A stretch of 64,000 nt of DNA from Georgenia satyanarayanai (GCF_009193135.1 NZ_VUKC01000003.1:124001-188000); one strand, 5' to 3'; counted from the first letter of the stretch, positions 42,786 through 51,780 are shown. Notes: generated by a model from the sequence alone, not told the origin. Numbers and translations are program-made.

Positions 42786-43150
42786 GCCGGCCCGCCGTCG
42801 CCGAGGACGGCACCGAGGTCGCCGCCGGCCTCGAAGCACGTGCGGGTGCCGGTGTGGCACGCCGGGCCGACCTGCTCCACGCGCACGAGCAGGGCGTCGC
42901 CGTCGCAGTCGAGGGCGACCGAGCGCACGTGCTGGACGTTCCCGGACGTGTCGCCCTTGCGCCAGTACTCCTGCCGGGAGCGCGACCAGTAGGTGGCGCG
43001 GCCGGTGGTGAGGGTGCGGGCGAGGGCTTCGTCGTCCATCCAGCCGACCATGAGGACCTGGTCGGTGGAGTCGTCCTGGACGACGGCGCAGACGAGGCCG
43101 GAGCTGTCGCGCTTGAGCCGGGCGGCGATCGAGGGGTCGAGGCTGGACAC
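42782..43150 (-). CDS. hisI: Phosphoribosyl-AMP cyclohydrolase
   Basis: Third step of histidine biosynthesis. A 122-residue zinc enzyme with [35 protein letters not shown] and the metal-binding [29 protein letters not shown] 43150 is the start. It is monofunctional (no HisE fusion; hisE is separate at 9.8 kb). A CAAGAT box 6 nt upstream is a possible weak -10. It heads the trp cluster. Confidence 0.97.
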   Translation of the reverse strand: MSSLDPSIAARLKRDSSGLVCAVVQDDSTDQVLMVGWMDDEALARTLTTGRATYWSRSRQEYWRKGDTSGNVQHVRSVALDCDGDALLVRVEQVGPACHTGTRTCFEAGGDLGAVLGDGGPA

Positions 43151-43545
43151 CCGTTGATCTTGCCAGATCGGCCGCCGTCACCGGCCCCGGAGCCAGGCGG
43201 TGACGGCCCACGCCCGCGACGGCGCCGGTCAGCGCCGCCGAACCGACGCCGGACCGTGCGCGTGCCCTCGCACCGCCCGGGTGCCGCGGCGCGCTGGAGG
43301 GCGAGCAGGCGGTGCGCACCACCTGGTGCGCGAGCGGGCGCGGTGTGGCCACCGGGAGGGCCTGTCGGGAGCCGATCGGCAGGTGTTAGCAGACGGCCGT
43401 GCGACGAAGAAGCCGGTCGGGTGCCCGTCTCGCCGCGCGGGACCGTCCCGGCCGAGGGGTCCCGTAGCCCGGGCACGGCGTGTCAGGGCCTGCGGCCCTT
43501 CCTAGCGTGCAGGCACGACACCCGACGACGACCCGGAGAGAACCG
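43151..43545. other. 395-nt divergent intergenic region, no gene seen
   Basis: No ORF with plausible coding character is seen between hisI (-) and osmC (+). A TAGCGT box at 43503-43508 is a plausible osmC -10 element. The rest is very GC-rich with inverted GC tracts but no recognisable riboswitch or tRNA. Confidence 0.5.
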
Positions 43546-44031
43546 ATGACCGCCACCGCCGAAGCACGCACCACCGACCCGACGCCCCGCCTCGCCTCCT
43601 TCACCGCGACCGGCCGCTCGACCGGCTCCTTGTCCACCGCCGTCGCGGCCCGCCAGTTCGGCTTCGTCGTCGCCGAGCCGCCCTCCCTGGGGGGCACCGA
43701 CGAGGGCGCCAACCCGATCGAGTACGTCCTCGGCGCGCTCAACGGCTGCGTCACCGTGGTCGTCGAGACGGTGGCGGCCGAGCTGGGGATCGCCGTCGAC
43801 GGCGTCACGACCGAGGCGACGGGGACCCTGGACATCCGCGGCTTCGCCGGCACCGCCGACGTCTCCCCGCACTTCCAGACCCTCACTCTCACCGTCACAC
43901 TGACGACGTCCGTCCCCGAGGCCGAGCTCGGCGAGCTCAAGGCCCAGGTGCTGCGCCGCTGCCCGCTGTTCAACCTCATCCGCGACGCCGGCGTCCCGAT
44001 CGACGAGACCTGGACAGTCCAGCAGCGCTGA
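43546..44031 (+). CDS. OsmC family peroxiredoxin-like protein
   Basis: A 161-residue OsmC/YhfA-type protein, a thiol-dependent peroxidase fold protective against organic hydroperoxides. The two conserved cysteines lie in ALNGCVTVVVET and VLRRCPLFNLI. ATG 43546 has GGAGAG about 6 nt upstream. It belongs more likely to the OsmC/YhfA branch than the Ohr branch. A monocistronic gene ending in a hairpin shared with the convergent ABC gene. Confidence 0.88.
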   Translation: MTATAEARTTDPTPRLASFTATGRSTGSLSTAVAARQFGFVVAEPPSLGGTDEGANPIEYVLGALNGCVTVVVETVAAELGIAVDGVTTEATGTLDIRGFAGTADVSPHFQTLTLTVTLTTSVPEAELGELKAQVLRRCPLFNLIRDAGVPIDETWTVQQR

Positions 44032-44034
44032 TCC

Positions 44035-44113
44035 CCCACCTTCGCAATTGGTCGCTTGGGCGACGCCTTCTGGCTCGCAGGCGTCAGCCAGCCGACCAAT
44101 TGCGGAGTTGGGT
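44035..44113. terminator. Large hairpin between convergent genes (palindromic element copy 2)
   Basis: Outer arms GCAATTGGTCG (44044-44054) and CGACCAATTGC (44093-44103), with inner pairing of acgcct and aggcgt around a ttctggctcgc loop. It separates osmC (+) from the ABC transporter gene (-). The right arm with flank, read on the minus strand, gives CCCAACTCCGCAATTGGTCG, identical to the left arm of the hairpin at 8397-8416. Confidence 0.75.
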
Positions 44114-44118
44114 GACCA

Positions 44119-45975
44119 TCAGCGGGTCTGGCGGACCCAGCTCTCGTGCATGCGGGCGTAGACGCCGCCGCGGCTCACCAGCTCGCGGTGGTGGCCGACC
44201 TCGACGACGTGCCCCGCGTCGACGACGACGACGAGGTCGGCCGCCTCCGCCGTCGAGAGCCGGTGGGCGATCGCCACGGACGTGCGACCGGCCTGCAGGC
44301 GTGCCAGCGCGCGGCTGATGCGGCCCTCGGTCGCGGGGTCGACGGCGGAGGTCGCCTCGTCCAGGACGAGCAGGTCCGCGTCGGCGAGGTAGGCGCGGGC
44401 GATGGCGACGAGCTGCCGCTCCCCCGCCGACAGCGACTCCCCGCGCTGCCCCACGGGCGTGTCGAGGCCGTCGCTGAGCGTGGCGAGCCAGTCGGTGAGG
44501 CCGAGCTCGGCGACGGCGGCCTCGACCTGCGCGCGCGGGTGCGGCAGCCGGCCGTAGGCGACGTTCTCGGCGATGGTGCCGTCGAAGAGGAAGCCCTCCT
44601 GCGGGACGAGCACCACCCGGCTGCGGAGCGTGGCGAGCGGCAGCTCGCGCAGGTCGGAGCCGTCGAGGAGGACCTGCCCGCTCGTGGGGTCCATGAGGCG
44701 GGTGAGGAGCTTGCCGAGGGTGGTCTTGCCCGAGCCGGTCTCCCCGACCATCGCCACCGTCGTTCCCGGCGGGATCGTCAGGTCGATGCCGTGGAGCACC
44801 TCCGGCCCGCCCGGGTAGGCGAAGCGGATGTCACGGAACTCGACGGAGGCCGCCCGGCCCCCGCCGTCGTCGGCGAGTCGGCTCTCGGCGGTAAGTCGGC
44901 TCTCGGCGGAAAGTCGGCTCTCGGCGGTAAGTCGGCTCTCGGCGGGAAGGGGGGTGGCGGCGGGGTCGGTGATCTCCAGCGGCGTCTCGAGGACGGCGAT
45001 GACACGGCGCCACCCGGCGACGGCGTTCTGCAGCTCGTTGAGCATCTCGGTCGCGTTCTGCACCGGACCGGTGAACATCTGGACGAGGAAGAGGAACGCG
45101 AGCAGCTGCCCGAGCGTGAGGTGCCCGCCCAGCGCGAGGAACGTGCCGGTCACGACCGTCGCGCCCAGCGCCAGGGCGGAGAACGCCATGCCGGTGGAGA
45201 AGGCGAGGGCGGTGAAGGTCTGCGCCTTGATCGCGTCGGCGCGGTGGTCCTGGACGGCATCGTCGATGCGGCGCTGGGTGCGCCCCGAGGCGCCGTAGGC
45301 CCGGATCGTCTCCGCACCGACGATCGACTCGGAGATCGCGCCGAGCATGACGCCGACCTTCACGCGCACCGCCCCGTACGCCCGGGAGATCACCCGCTGG
45401 GCCCGTGGCGCGAGCACGAACATCGGCGCGAAGCACAGCCACACGACGAGCGCGAGCAGCGGCGAGTACACGAGCATCGCGACCGTCGCCATGAGCAGCT
45501 GGCCGATGTTGAGGATGAGCTGGAGCCCGCCGAACTGGACGAAGCGGGAGACGGTGTCGACGTCGCTGGTGACGCGCGAGACGAGCGAGCCGCGCCGCTC
45601 GGCGTTCTGCGTGAGCACCGAGAGGTCGTGGACGTGGCGGAAGGTCCGCGTGCGCAGCTGGGCCAGACCGCGCTCGCTCGCGCGGAAGAGCCGGATGTTG
45701 ACGGCGGAGCTCGCCAGCCCTGCGAGGAGGACGAAGGCGAGGGCGAGCAGTGCAGTACGCACGACGACGGGCACGTCCGGTCCGCCGTCGGCCATGATCG
45801 CGTTGTCGGTGACCTGCTGGATGACGACGGGCACGACGACGCGCCCGGCGGTCGCCACCACGGCCAGGGCGAGGGTCCAGCCGATGCCCTGGAGCATCGC
45901 CGGGGACAGCTGCAGACCACGGCGGACGGTCGCGACGACGCCCAGCTCGGAGGACGCGGAGATCGTCGAGCTCAT
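44119..45975 (-). CDS. ABC exporter, fused permease/ATPase, second subunit of pair
   Basis: A half-transporter of 618 residues: six transmembrane helices (about 30-320) then a nucleotide-binding domain with Walker A MVGETGSGKTTLGK, signature LSAGERQLVAIARAY (LSAGE in place of the canonical LSGGQ), Walker B LLVLDEATSAVD and the H-loop (IAHRLS). The linker between the two domains contains an in-frame 18-bp repeat block encoding AESRL-type hexapeptides. ATG 45975 overlaps the partner gene stop. Probably forms a heterodimer with it; substrate unknown (multidrug or lipid-like). Confidence 0.93.
   Translation of the reverse strand: MSSTISASSELGVVATVRRGLQLSPAMLQGIGWTLALAVVATAGRVVVPVVIQQVTDNAIMADGGPDVPVVVRTALLALAFVLLAGLASSAVNIRLFRASERGLAQLRTRTFRHVHDLSVLTQNAERRGSLVSRVTSDVDTVSRFVQFGGLQLILNIGQLLMATVAMLVYSPLLALVVWLCFAPMFVLAPRAQRVISRAYGAVRVKVGVMLGAISESIVGAETIRAYGASGRTQRRIDDAVQDHRADAIKAQTFTALAFSTGMAFSALALGATVVTGTFLALGGHLTLGQLLAFLFLVQMFTGPVQNATEMLNELQNAVAGWRRVIAVLETPLEITDPAATPLPAESRLTAESRLSAESRLTAESRLADDGGGRAASVEFRDIRFAYPGGPEVLHGIDLTIPPGTTVAMVGETGSGKTTLGKLLTRLMDPTSGQVLLDGSDLRELPLATLRSRVVLVPQEGFLFDGTIAENVAYGRLPHPRAQVEAAVAELGLTDWLATLSDGLDTPVGQRGESLSAGERQLVAIARAYLADADLLVLDEATSAVDPATEGRISRALARLQAGRTSVAIAHRLSTAEAADLVVVVDAGHVVEVGHHRELVSRGGVYARMHESWVRQTR
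44875..44946. repeat. Four-copy 18-bp repeat inside an ABC transporter gene (locus 4)
   Basis: Four units of aagtcggctctcggcggt type (first begins gagtcgg) in frame, encoding ESRLTA or ESRLSA hexapeptides on the minus strand. The block lies in the linker between the membrane and ATPase domains, where extra flexible residues are tolerated. The 18-nt unit keeps the reading frame whatever the copy number. Same family as the three intergenic arrays. Confidence 0.95.
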
Positions 45976-47861
45976 CGGGCCTCCTCCTGCTCGGCGGTAC
46001 GGCGGGCGTAGCTCGAGGCCAGCTCGACGTAGCCGGGGTCGCGGGCCATGAGCTCCTCGTGGGTGCCGACGTCGACGACGCGGCCCCGCTCGAGGTGGAC
46101 CACCTCGTCGGCCAGCGCGATGGTCGCGGTCCGGTAGGCGACGAGCAGGACGCTGACGCCGCTGCCCGCACCGAGCCCCGCGAGGATCTCCTGCTCGACG
46201 ACGGGGTCGACGGCGCTGGTCGCGTCGTCCAGGACGAGCAGGCGCGGGCGGCGCACGAGGGCGCGGGCGATGGCGAGGCGCTGGCGCTGGCCGCCGGACA
46301 GCGTGGCGCCGCGCTCCCCCACGACCGTGTCGAGCCCGGCGGGCAGCGCGCGGACGAAGCCCTCGGCGCGAGCGGTGCGCAGCGCGGCCCACACCTCCTC
46401 GTCGGTGACCGTCGCACCGTCGTCGAGGGCGACGTTCCCGCGGATCGTGTCGTCGAAGACGAAGGTCGACTGGCTGACGAGGGCCACCTGGCGGGTGCGC
46501 TCGGCGTGGCTGAGCTCGCGCACGTCGACGCGGTCGAGGAGCACGCGGCCGGCGGTGGGGTCGACGAGCCGGGCGACGAGGGTGACGAGCGTCGACTTGC
46601 CCGAGCCGGTGGGGCCGACGACGGCGACGGTCCGGCCCGCGGGCACGCGCAGGCTCACGTCGCGCAGCAGCGCGACCCTCCCGCTCCCGTCGGTGCCGGC
46701 CTCCTCCCCCATCTCGCTGGGGACGAGCCGCGCGGGCACCTCGAGGGTGACGCCCTCGACGTCGAGCGTGAGCCCGCCCTGCCCGTCCAGCCGGCCGCGC
46801 CCCTCCGGCATCGAGCCCTGGGCGTCGACGACGTAGGAGAGGCGGTCGTGACCCACCGTCGAGCGGGGCAGCTCGGCGAGGACGAAGCCGATCGCGCGCA
46901 CCGGGAACGTCATGAGGGTGAGGAGGTAGGCGATCATCACGAGGTCGCCGGTCTCGGCCGCGCCGCGGGAGACCTGCCCCGCCCCGACGGCGACCACCGC
47001 GAGGGTGGCGACCGAGGGCAGGAACTCGATGATGGGGTCGAAGACCGACCGGACCTTGCCCATCTCGATGTTCGCGTCCTGCAGCCGCTCGGTGACGGCA
47101 GCGAAGCGCTCCTCCTCGACGGCCTCGGTCCCCAGCGACTTGACGAGCAGCGAGGCCTCGAAGGACTCGTGGGCGACGTCGGAGACCTCGGCCCGCAGCC
47201 GCTGGGAGGCCGCCACCCGCGGGGACATGTGCCGCCGGAACACCGCGTTGACGACGACGACGACGGGCAGCACGCTCACCCCGATGACGCCCATGAGCGG
47301 GTCGGCGACGAGCATCGCGGCGCCGGCGACGACGAGCATGACGGCCACACCGATGGCGAAGGGCAGCGGCATGAACACGCCGGAGGCGGCCTCGGCGTCG
47401 GCGTTCGCGTTGGACAGCAGCCGCCCGGCGGGGTGGCGCCGGTGCCAGGACATCGGCAGGCGCAGGTACTGGCGGGTGACGCGCAGCCGGTGCGCGGCCT
47501 GGATCTCGTAGACGGCCGCCCCGGCCCACACGCGGCGCCCGGCGACGGCGGCGGCGGTGACGAGGCCGACGAGGAGCAGGCCGAGGCCGGCGAGCCAGAC
47601 GTGGGAGGTCGGCACGTCGTCGCCGGTGAGGGCCGGGGTGATGACGCGGTCGGTCACCTGGCCGAGCAGCAGGCCCGAGCCGACGGTCCCGAGCCCGTAG
47701 AGCACCGAGCTGGCGACGGCGAGGGTCGAGGTGCGCGGGGAGTCGCGCATGCCGCGGCCCATGAGGGCGAAGGAGCGGCGCAGCGTGCCGCCGGGCAGAC
47801 GGTAGGGCCGTGGTCCGGGGCCGGGCTCGAAGCGCCGCGTCCGGGTGGTGGTCTCCGGCAC
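45972..47861 (-). CDS. ABC exporter, fused permease/ATPase, first subunit of pair
   Basis: A half-transporter of 629 residues: N-terminal cytoplasmic segment, six membrane helices (from about residue 40), then an ATPase domain with Walker A VVGPTGSGKSTLVT, signature LSGGQRQRLAIARAL, Walker B LLVLDDATSAVD and a Tyr-Arg-Thr in the H-loop place (VAYRTATIALAD) instead of His. The Walker B carries DD not DE, so this subunit holds the degenerate catalytic residues, while the partner has the intact Glu and His. This is the usual heterodimeric exporter arrangement. GTG start at 47861. Confidence 0.92.
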   Translation of the reverse strand: MPETTTRTRRFEPGPGPRPYRLPGGTLRRSFALMGRGMRDSPRTSTLAVASSVLYGLGTVGSGLLLGQVTDRVITPALTGDDVPTSHVWLAGLGLLLVGLVTAAAVAGRRVWAGAAVYEIQAAHRLRVTRQYLRLPMSWHRRHPAGRLLSNANADAEAASGVFMPLPFAIGVAVMLVVAGAAMLVADPLMGVIGVSVLPVVVVVNAVFRRHMSPRVAASQRLRAEVSDVAHESFEASLLVKSLGTEAVEEERFAAVTERLQDANIEMGKVRSVFDPIIEFLPSVATLAVVAVGAGQVSRGAAETGDLVMIAYLLTLMTFPVRAIGFVLAELPRSTVGHDRLSYVVDAQGSMPEGRGRLDGQGGLTLDVEGVTLEVPARLVPSEMGEEAGTDGSGRVALLRDVSLRVPAGRTVAVVGPTGSGKSTLVTLVARLVDPTAGRVLLDRVDVRELSHAERTRQVALVSQSTFVFDDTIRGNVALDDGATVTDEEVWAALRTARAEGFVRALPAGLDTVVGERGATLSGGQRQRLAIARALVRRPRLLVLDDATSAVDPVVEQEILAGLGAGSGVSVLLVAYRTATIALADEVVHLERGRVVDVGTHEELMARDPGYVELASSYARRTAEQEEAR

Positions 47862-47956
47862 GGCGGTCTGCTCCTCGGCTCACACGGTGATCGGGCCAGG
47901 GGATCCCGGGCCGCGGACAATCCTCGCACAGGGGGACCGCGCCGCACCCGCGCGGC

Positions 47957-48199
47957 TCAGAGCTGGTCGAGCAGCCGCTCGCGGCGCCTGTCGTACTCCT
48001 CGTCGCTGATCGCGCCGGACGCGTGGAGCGCCGCCAGCGCCTGGACGCGGGCCACCGTGTCCCCGGCGGTACGGTGCCGCAGGAAGCGCGTCGCGGCGGT
48101 GACAGCGAGGGTGATCGCGACGAGGATGGCGACGAGCACCAACGACCACACCGCGTCGTAGGTCGCCGGCAGCACCTGGTTCGTGGCGAACGTTGCCAT
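47957..48199 (-). CDS. Small membrane protein with SHOCT domain
   Basis: An 80-residue protein with one membrane helix (SLVLVAILVAITLAVTAATRFL) and a C-terminal SHOCT motif (LHASGAISDEEYDRRRERLL), a short helical module found at the ends of many bacterial proteins and thought to mediate oligomerisation. ATG 48199 lies 6 nt after a TACCGT box, so probably leaderless. It is followed after 95 nt by the ABC exporter pair. Function unknown. Confidence 0.82.
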   Translation of the reverse strand: MATFATNQVLPATYDAVWSLVLVAILVAITLAVTAATRFLRHRTAGDTVARVQALAALHASGAISDEEYDRRRERLLDQL

Positions 48200-48211
48200 G
48201 GCGCCACGGTA
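48197..48211 (-). promoter_or_regulatory. Probable -10 box and leaderless start of the SHOCT gene
   Basis: TACCGT (minus strand 48211-48206), a 6-nt spacer (ggcgcc), then ATG at 48199. Confidence 0.4.
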
Positions 48212-48243
48212 GCGCCGGCACCCGCGCGCCGCGCGCGGTTGCG

Positions 48244-48789
48244 CTACTCGGTCGAGGTGTCGAGCACGAGGTCCGCCGCCGCGCGGGCGTCCCGCTCGGC
48301 GAGGAGCGCGCTCTCCTGGGCCGCCCACGTCGACCACTGGTCCAGCCACGTCCCGTCGTCGCGGGCCATGGCGCGGTGGTGACGTTCGGGCTCGGGCGCC
48401 TCGAGCCACACGAGCGCGTCGACGTAGGGGGCGCAGGGCAGCGAGCCGGCACCGCAGCCCTCGAGGACGACGACGGTGCTCGGCTCCACCCGCACCGTCC
48501 CGTCCAGCTGCCCGCTCAGCCAGTCGTAACGCCGGTAGGTGCCGGGGCGGCCGGCGCGCAGCTCGGCGAGGACCCCGGCGGCGATCTCCTCCACCCCCTC
48601 GCGCAGACCCCGCCACCCGCGGTAGGCGTCCTCGAGGGCGAGGACCTGTGCCCCGGGCACGCGCTCGACGACGGCGGCGGCGAGCTCGGACTTGCCCGCA
48701 CCGGACCGGCCGTCGAGGGCGAGGACGAAGGGCCGCCGACCGGTGGGGCGCACCGGGAGGAGCGCGAGGACGCGCTCGAGGTGAGTCAC
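48244..48789 (-). CDS. P-loop NTPase, uridine-kinase-like
   Basis: A 181-residue protein with Walker [19 protein letters not shown] and a [11 protein letters not shown] strand typical of uridine/nucleoside kinase-like P-loop phosphotransferases. [23 protein letters not shown] carries the Arg-rich lid. GTG 48789 has a TAGCGT box 7 nt upstream, giving a leaderless start. The substrate is not determined; a small nucleoside or coenzyme kinase is likely. It is divergent from hisF. Confidence 0.83.
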   Translation of the reverse strand: MTHLERVLALLPVRPTGRRPFVLALDGRSGAGKSELAAAVVERVPGAQVLALEDAYRGWRGLREGVEEIAAGVLAELRAGRPGTYRRYDWLSGQLDGTVRVEPSTVVVLEGCGAGSLPCAPYVDALVWLEAPEPERHHRAMARDDGTWLDQWSTWAAQESALLAERDARAAADLVLDTSTE

Positions 48790-48802
48790 CCCACGAACGC
48801 TA
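48787..48802 (-). promoter_or_regulatory. Probable -10 box and leaderless start of the P-loop kinase gene
   Basis: TAGCGT (minus strand 48802-48797), a 7-nt spacer, then GTG at 48789. Confidence 0.4.
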
Positions 48803-48860
48803 CCGGCCGCCGCCTCGCCCGGGCGGATACGCTCTGCCCAGCCGTGATTCTGGAGGAACG

Positions 48861-49631
48861 ATGAGTGTGGCCGTGCGCGTGATCCCCTGCCTGGACGTCG
48901 ACGCAGGACGCGTCGTCAAGGGCGTGAAGTTCGAGAACCTGCGCGACGCGGGTGACCCGGTCGAGCTGGCGCGCCGCTACGACGCGGAGGGCGCCGACGA
49001 GATCACCTTCCTCGACGTCTCGGCCTCCACCGAGGACCGCGCGACGACGCTCGACGTCGTCTCCCGCACGGCCGAGGAGATCTTCGTGCCGCTGACCGTG
49101 GGCGGCGGAGTGCGCGCGGTGGAGGACGTCGACCGCCTGCTGCGCGCCGGCGCGGACAAGGTGGGGATCAACACTGCCGCGGTCGCCCGCCCCGAGCTGC
49201 TCAGCGAGGTCGCCGAGCGCTTCGGGCGCCAGGTCATCGTCCTGTCCGTGGACGCGCGCCGCTGCCGCGACGGCGCCACGACCCCGTCGGGCTACGAGGT
49301 CACGACCCACGGCGGGCGCCGCGGCACCGGGATCGACGCCGTCGCGTGGGCCGTGGAGGCCGCCGAGCGCGGCGCGGGGGAGATCCTCCTCAACTCCATC
49401 GACGCGGACGGCACCGAGGACGGCTTCGACATCGAGATGCTCACCGCGGTCCGCGCCCGGGTGGGTGTGCCGCTCATCGCCTCCGGCGGCGCCGGCAGCG
49501 CCGCGCACTTCACCGAGGCCGCGCAGGCCGGGGCGGACGCGGTCCTCGCGGCCTCGGTCTTCCACTTCGGCACGCTGACGGTCCACGAGGTCAAGGACGC
49601 GATGCGCGCCTCGGGCGTGGCGGTGCGCTGA
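48861..49631 (+). CDS. hisF: Imidazole glycerol phosphate synthase cyclase subunit
   Basis: Uses ammonia from HisH to make imidazole glycerol phosphate and AICAR. A 256-residue TIM barrel with catalytic Asp residues in [18 protein letters not shown] and [15 protein letters not shown], plus [11 protein letters not shown] and [14 protein letters not shown] 48861 has GGAGG about 6 nt upstream. hisH and hisA are not in the window; hisF stands alone here between the kinase and the TIGR03085 gene. Confidence 0.97.
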   Translation: MSVAVRVIPCLDVDAGRVVKGVKFENLRDAGDPVELARRYDAEGADEITFLDVSASTEDRATTLDVVSRTAEEIFVPLTVGGGVRAVEDVDRLLRAGADKVGINTAAVARPELLSEVAERFGRQVIVLSVDARRCRDGATTPSGYEVTTHGGRRGTGIDAVAWAVEAAERGAGEILLNSIDADGTEDGFDIEMLTAVRARVGVPLIASGGAGSAAHFTEAAQAGADAVLAASVFHFGTLTVHEVKDAMRASGVAVR

Positions 49632-49700
49632 GCCGGCGCTGACCGTAGCGTGGGTCCCGGCCCTCGGTGGGGCCACCCCAGAGACGGACGGAGTACCCAC

Positions 49701-50342
49701 GTGTCACGTGCCAGGTGGAGCGAGGCGGAGCGCCGGGCGCTCGCCGCTACCTTCCGGGAGGTCGGGCCCGGTGCGCCGACCCTGTGCGAGGGCTGGCGCA
49801 GCGAGGATCTGCTCGCCCACCTCGTCCTGCGCGAGACCCGGCCGTGGGTCATCGGCCTGGACATGACGGCGAAGCCGGAGCCCGGTGAGGAGCCGCGGCA
49901 GTCGCAGGTGGCGCGCGCGGCGAGCACGCCCGGTGGTTACGCGGCGCTCGTCGACGAGCTCCTCGGCACCGACGGCGTGCGCCCGACCCGTTTTCTCGGG
50001 GACGCGGCCAACCTCGTCGAGTTCGTCGTCCACCACGAGGACCTGCGCCGCGCCGGGGACTCGCCGCGGCCGCAGCGCCGGCTCCCTGCGGAGATGCGCG
50101 ACGCCGTGTGGAAGCAGCTCGCACTGATGGGCAGGATGGCGGCGCGCAGGTCCCCGGTGGGCGTGGTCCTCGTGAGCTCGGCCGGCCCCCGGACCGTGGT
50201 GAAGCGCGGCGCGGACTCGGTGGCCGTCGTCGGCGACCCGGTCGACCTCGCGCTCTACCTCATGGGCCGCGGCGAGCGCGCCGAGGTGGAGGTCCAGGGC
50301 TCCCCCGACACCGTCGCCTCGTTCACCGCCGCCATGGCCTGA
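49701..50342 (+). CDS. TIGR03085 family metal-binding protein (DinB/MDMPI-like)
   Basis: A 213-residue protein of the actinobacterial TIGR03085 family, related to the DinB/maleylpyruvate isomerase N-terminal fold. LCEGWRSEDLLAHLVLRETRPW and VEFVVHHEDLRRA hold the His residues expected to bind metal. GTG 49701 is about 50 nt after a TAGCGT box. The substrate is unknown; mycothiol-linked chemistry is a family-based guess. Confidence 0.85.
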   Translation: MSRARWSEAERRALAATFREVGPGAPTLCEGWRSEDLLAHLVLRETRPWVIGLDMTAKPEPGEEPRQSQVARAASTPGGYAALVDELLGTDGVRPTRFLGDAANLVEFVVHHEDLRRAGDSPRPQRRLPAEMRDAVWKQLALMGRMAARRSPVGVVLVSSAGPRTVVKRGADSVAVVGDPVDLALYLMGRGERAEVEVQGSPDTVASFTAAMA

Positions 50343-50393
50343 GCGGCACGGCGCTCACTTCCGCGCCCCGCCACGGTCTGACCTGGCATGGGT

Positions 50394-50765
50394 ATGACGA
50401 CGAGAGTGCTCAGCGTGTCGGTCCCCGTGGCCGACCAGGACGCCGCGCTGCGGTTCTACACCGAGGTGCTCGGTTGCGAGCTGGTCGCGGACGTCGAGGT
50501 GTGGCCGGGGGCGAGGTACGTCGAGGTGCTGCCGCCGGGCTCGGCGGTCGCCATCGTCCTGCTCCGCCCGGACGGGGAGATCCCGGTGGCCGTGCGGCTC
50601 GGCACACCGGACGCCGCGGCAGCGCACGCCGCGGTCCGCCGGGCCGGGGTCACGCTCCACAACGAGGAGCTCGTCCGGATGGACGGCGTGCCGCCGATGT
50701 TCTCCTTCACCGACCCGGACGGCAACGGCCTCGTCTACCTCGAGGACGACGCACGGCCCGCCTGA
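50394..50765 (+). CDS. VOC superfamily (glyoxalase/bleomycin resistance) protein
   Basis: A 123-residue single VOC domain: VLSVSVPVADQDAALRFYTEVLGCEL with the first metal-ligand position altered, and a C-terminal PMFSFTDPDGNGLVYLE carrying the Glu ligand. ATG 50394 is chosen; ATG 50388 adds two residues, and neither has a ribosome site. Function unknown. Confidence 0.85.
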   Translation: MTTRVLSVSVPVADQDAALRFYTEVLGCELVADVEVWPGARYVEVLPPGSAVAIVLLRPDGEIPVAVRLGTPDAAAAHAAVRRAGVTLHNEELVRMDGVPPMFSFTDPDGNGLVYLEDDARPA

Positions 50766-50810
50766 GCGGGGCGGCGGCCTAGGCTGGCGTCACCCGAGCA
50801 GGAGGCGCAG

Positions 50811-51482
50811 ATGACCGACGTGGCCGTGGACGACGTGATGGCCGAGCTGGCGGCGCTCGAGGACCCGCGCATGCGGGAGGCGAACGAGCGTCGCGGTGAC
50901 GACCACGGGGTCAACCTCGGCCAGCTGCGCGCCGTCGCCAAGCGGCTGAAGACGCAGCCCGAGCTCGCGCGGGCGCTGTGGCGGACCGAGGACACGGCCG
51001 CGCGGCTCCTTGCCGTCCTCGTCAGCCGTCCCAAGGCGTACGCGTGGGACGAGCTCGACGCGATGCTCCGTGAGGCGCGCAGCCCCAAGGTGCACGACTG
51101 GCTGGTCTCCTACGTCGTGCGCAAGAGCCGGCACGTCGAGGACCTGCGCCTGGCGTGGCTCGAGGACGCTGACCCGGTCGTGGCGAGCGCCGGCTGGGCG
51201 TTGACGACCGACCGCGTCGCCAAGAAGCCCGAGGGCCTGGACCTCGGCGGCCTCCTCGACGTCATCGAGGCCGAGATGAAGGACGCGCCGGACCGGCTCC
51301 AGTGGGCGATGAACCACTGCCTCGCGCAGATCGGTATCGAGCACCCCGACCACCGCGCCCGCGCCGTCGCGATCGGCGAGCGGCTGCGGGTCCTCGAGGA
51401 CTACCCCACTCCCCCGAACTGCACCTCGCCGTACGCGCCGGTGTGGATCGCGGAGATCGTGCGGCGGCGGAGCGCGTCGTAG
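50811..51482 (+). CDS. DNA alkylation repair protein (AlkD-like HEAT-repeat glycosylase)
   Basis: A 223-residue all-helical protein of the DNA alkylation repair family (AlkC/AlkD-like). It would excise alkylated bases such as N3- and N7-alkylpurines. Visible features are GVNLGQLRAVAKRLK, WLEDADPVVASAGWALTTDR (helical repeat with Asp) and the C-terminal NCTSPYAPVWIAEIVRRR. ATG 50811 follows AGGAGG (spacing about 5 nt). It may be part of a plus-strand stress/repair set with hisF downstream genes. Confidence 0.88.
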   Translation: MTDVAVDDVMAELAALEDPRMREANERRGDDHGVNLGQLRAVAKRLKTQPELARALWRTEDTAARLLAVLVSRPKAYAWDELDAMLREARSPKVHDWLVSYVVRKSRHVEDLRLAWLEDADPVVASAGWALTTDRVAKKPEGLDLGGLLDVIEAEMKDAPDRLQWAMNHCLAQIGIEHPDHRARAVAIGERLRVLEDYPTPPNCTSPYAPVWIAEIVRRRSAS

Positions 51483-51519
51483 GCACGGTCACGCACGTGA
51501 CCGTCGAGCGGCCCGAGCG

Positions 51520-51780
51520 GCCCGGACATGGCCCGACTGGGCGCTCGGTAACGGCGGTTGCGAACGCCTCGAGCTGGGCCACCGGGTCGACAACCCCGCG
51601 TCCGGACTGGTCGCCGCCGCGGCCGGCTTCGTCCGCGAGGGACGCGAGCGGGCGAAGTTCCTCGTCGACGGCGAGCGGGTCGACGTCCTCACCTACGGCC
51701 GCCTGCGCACCGACCCGGCCCCGGGTGGGCCCCGTCTCACCCTGGCGACGCGGCCGTCGGCGCTCAGGCCTCGGCGAGGG
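51520..51780 (+). pseudogene. C-terminal remnant of a GNAT-family acetyltransferase
   Basis: An in-frame stretch reading RPDWALGNGGCERLELGHRV then DNPASGLVAAAAGFVREGRE and a KFLVDGERVDVLTYGRLRTD end resembles the C-terminus of actinobacterial GNAT N-acetyltransferases, which end in the same (F/V)REGxER(.)KFLVDGERxD pattern. There is no N-terminal acetyl-CoA domain; the DNA alkylation repair gene ends at 51482, just upstream. The frame runs past the TIGR02569 stop without its own terminator. So a truncated remnant is likely. Confidence 0.6.

Noticed and set aside
43151-43545. Possible short genes in the hisI-osmC gap
   Set aside because: Small open frames here have no ribosome site, no homology that I recognise and only GC-driven openness.
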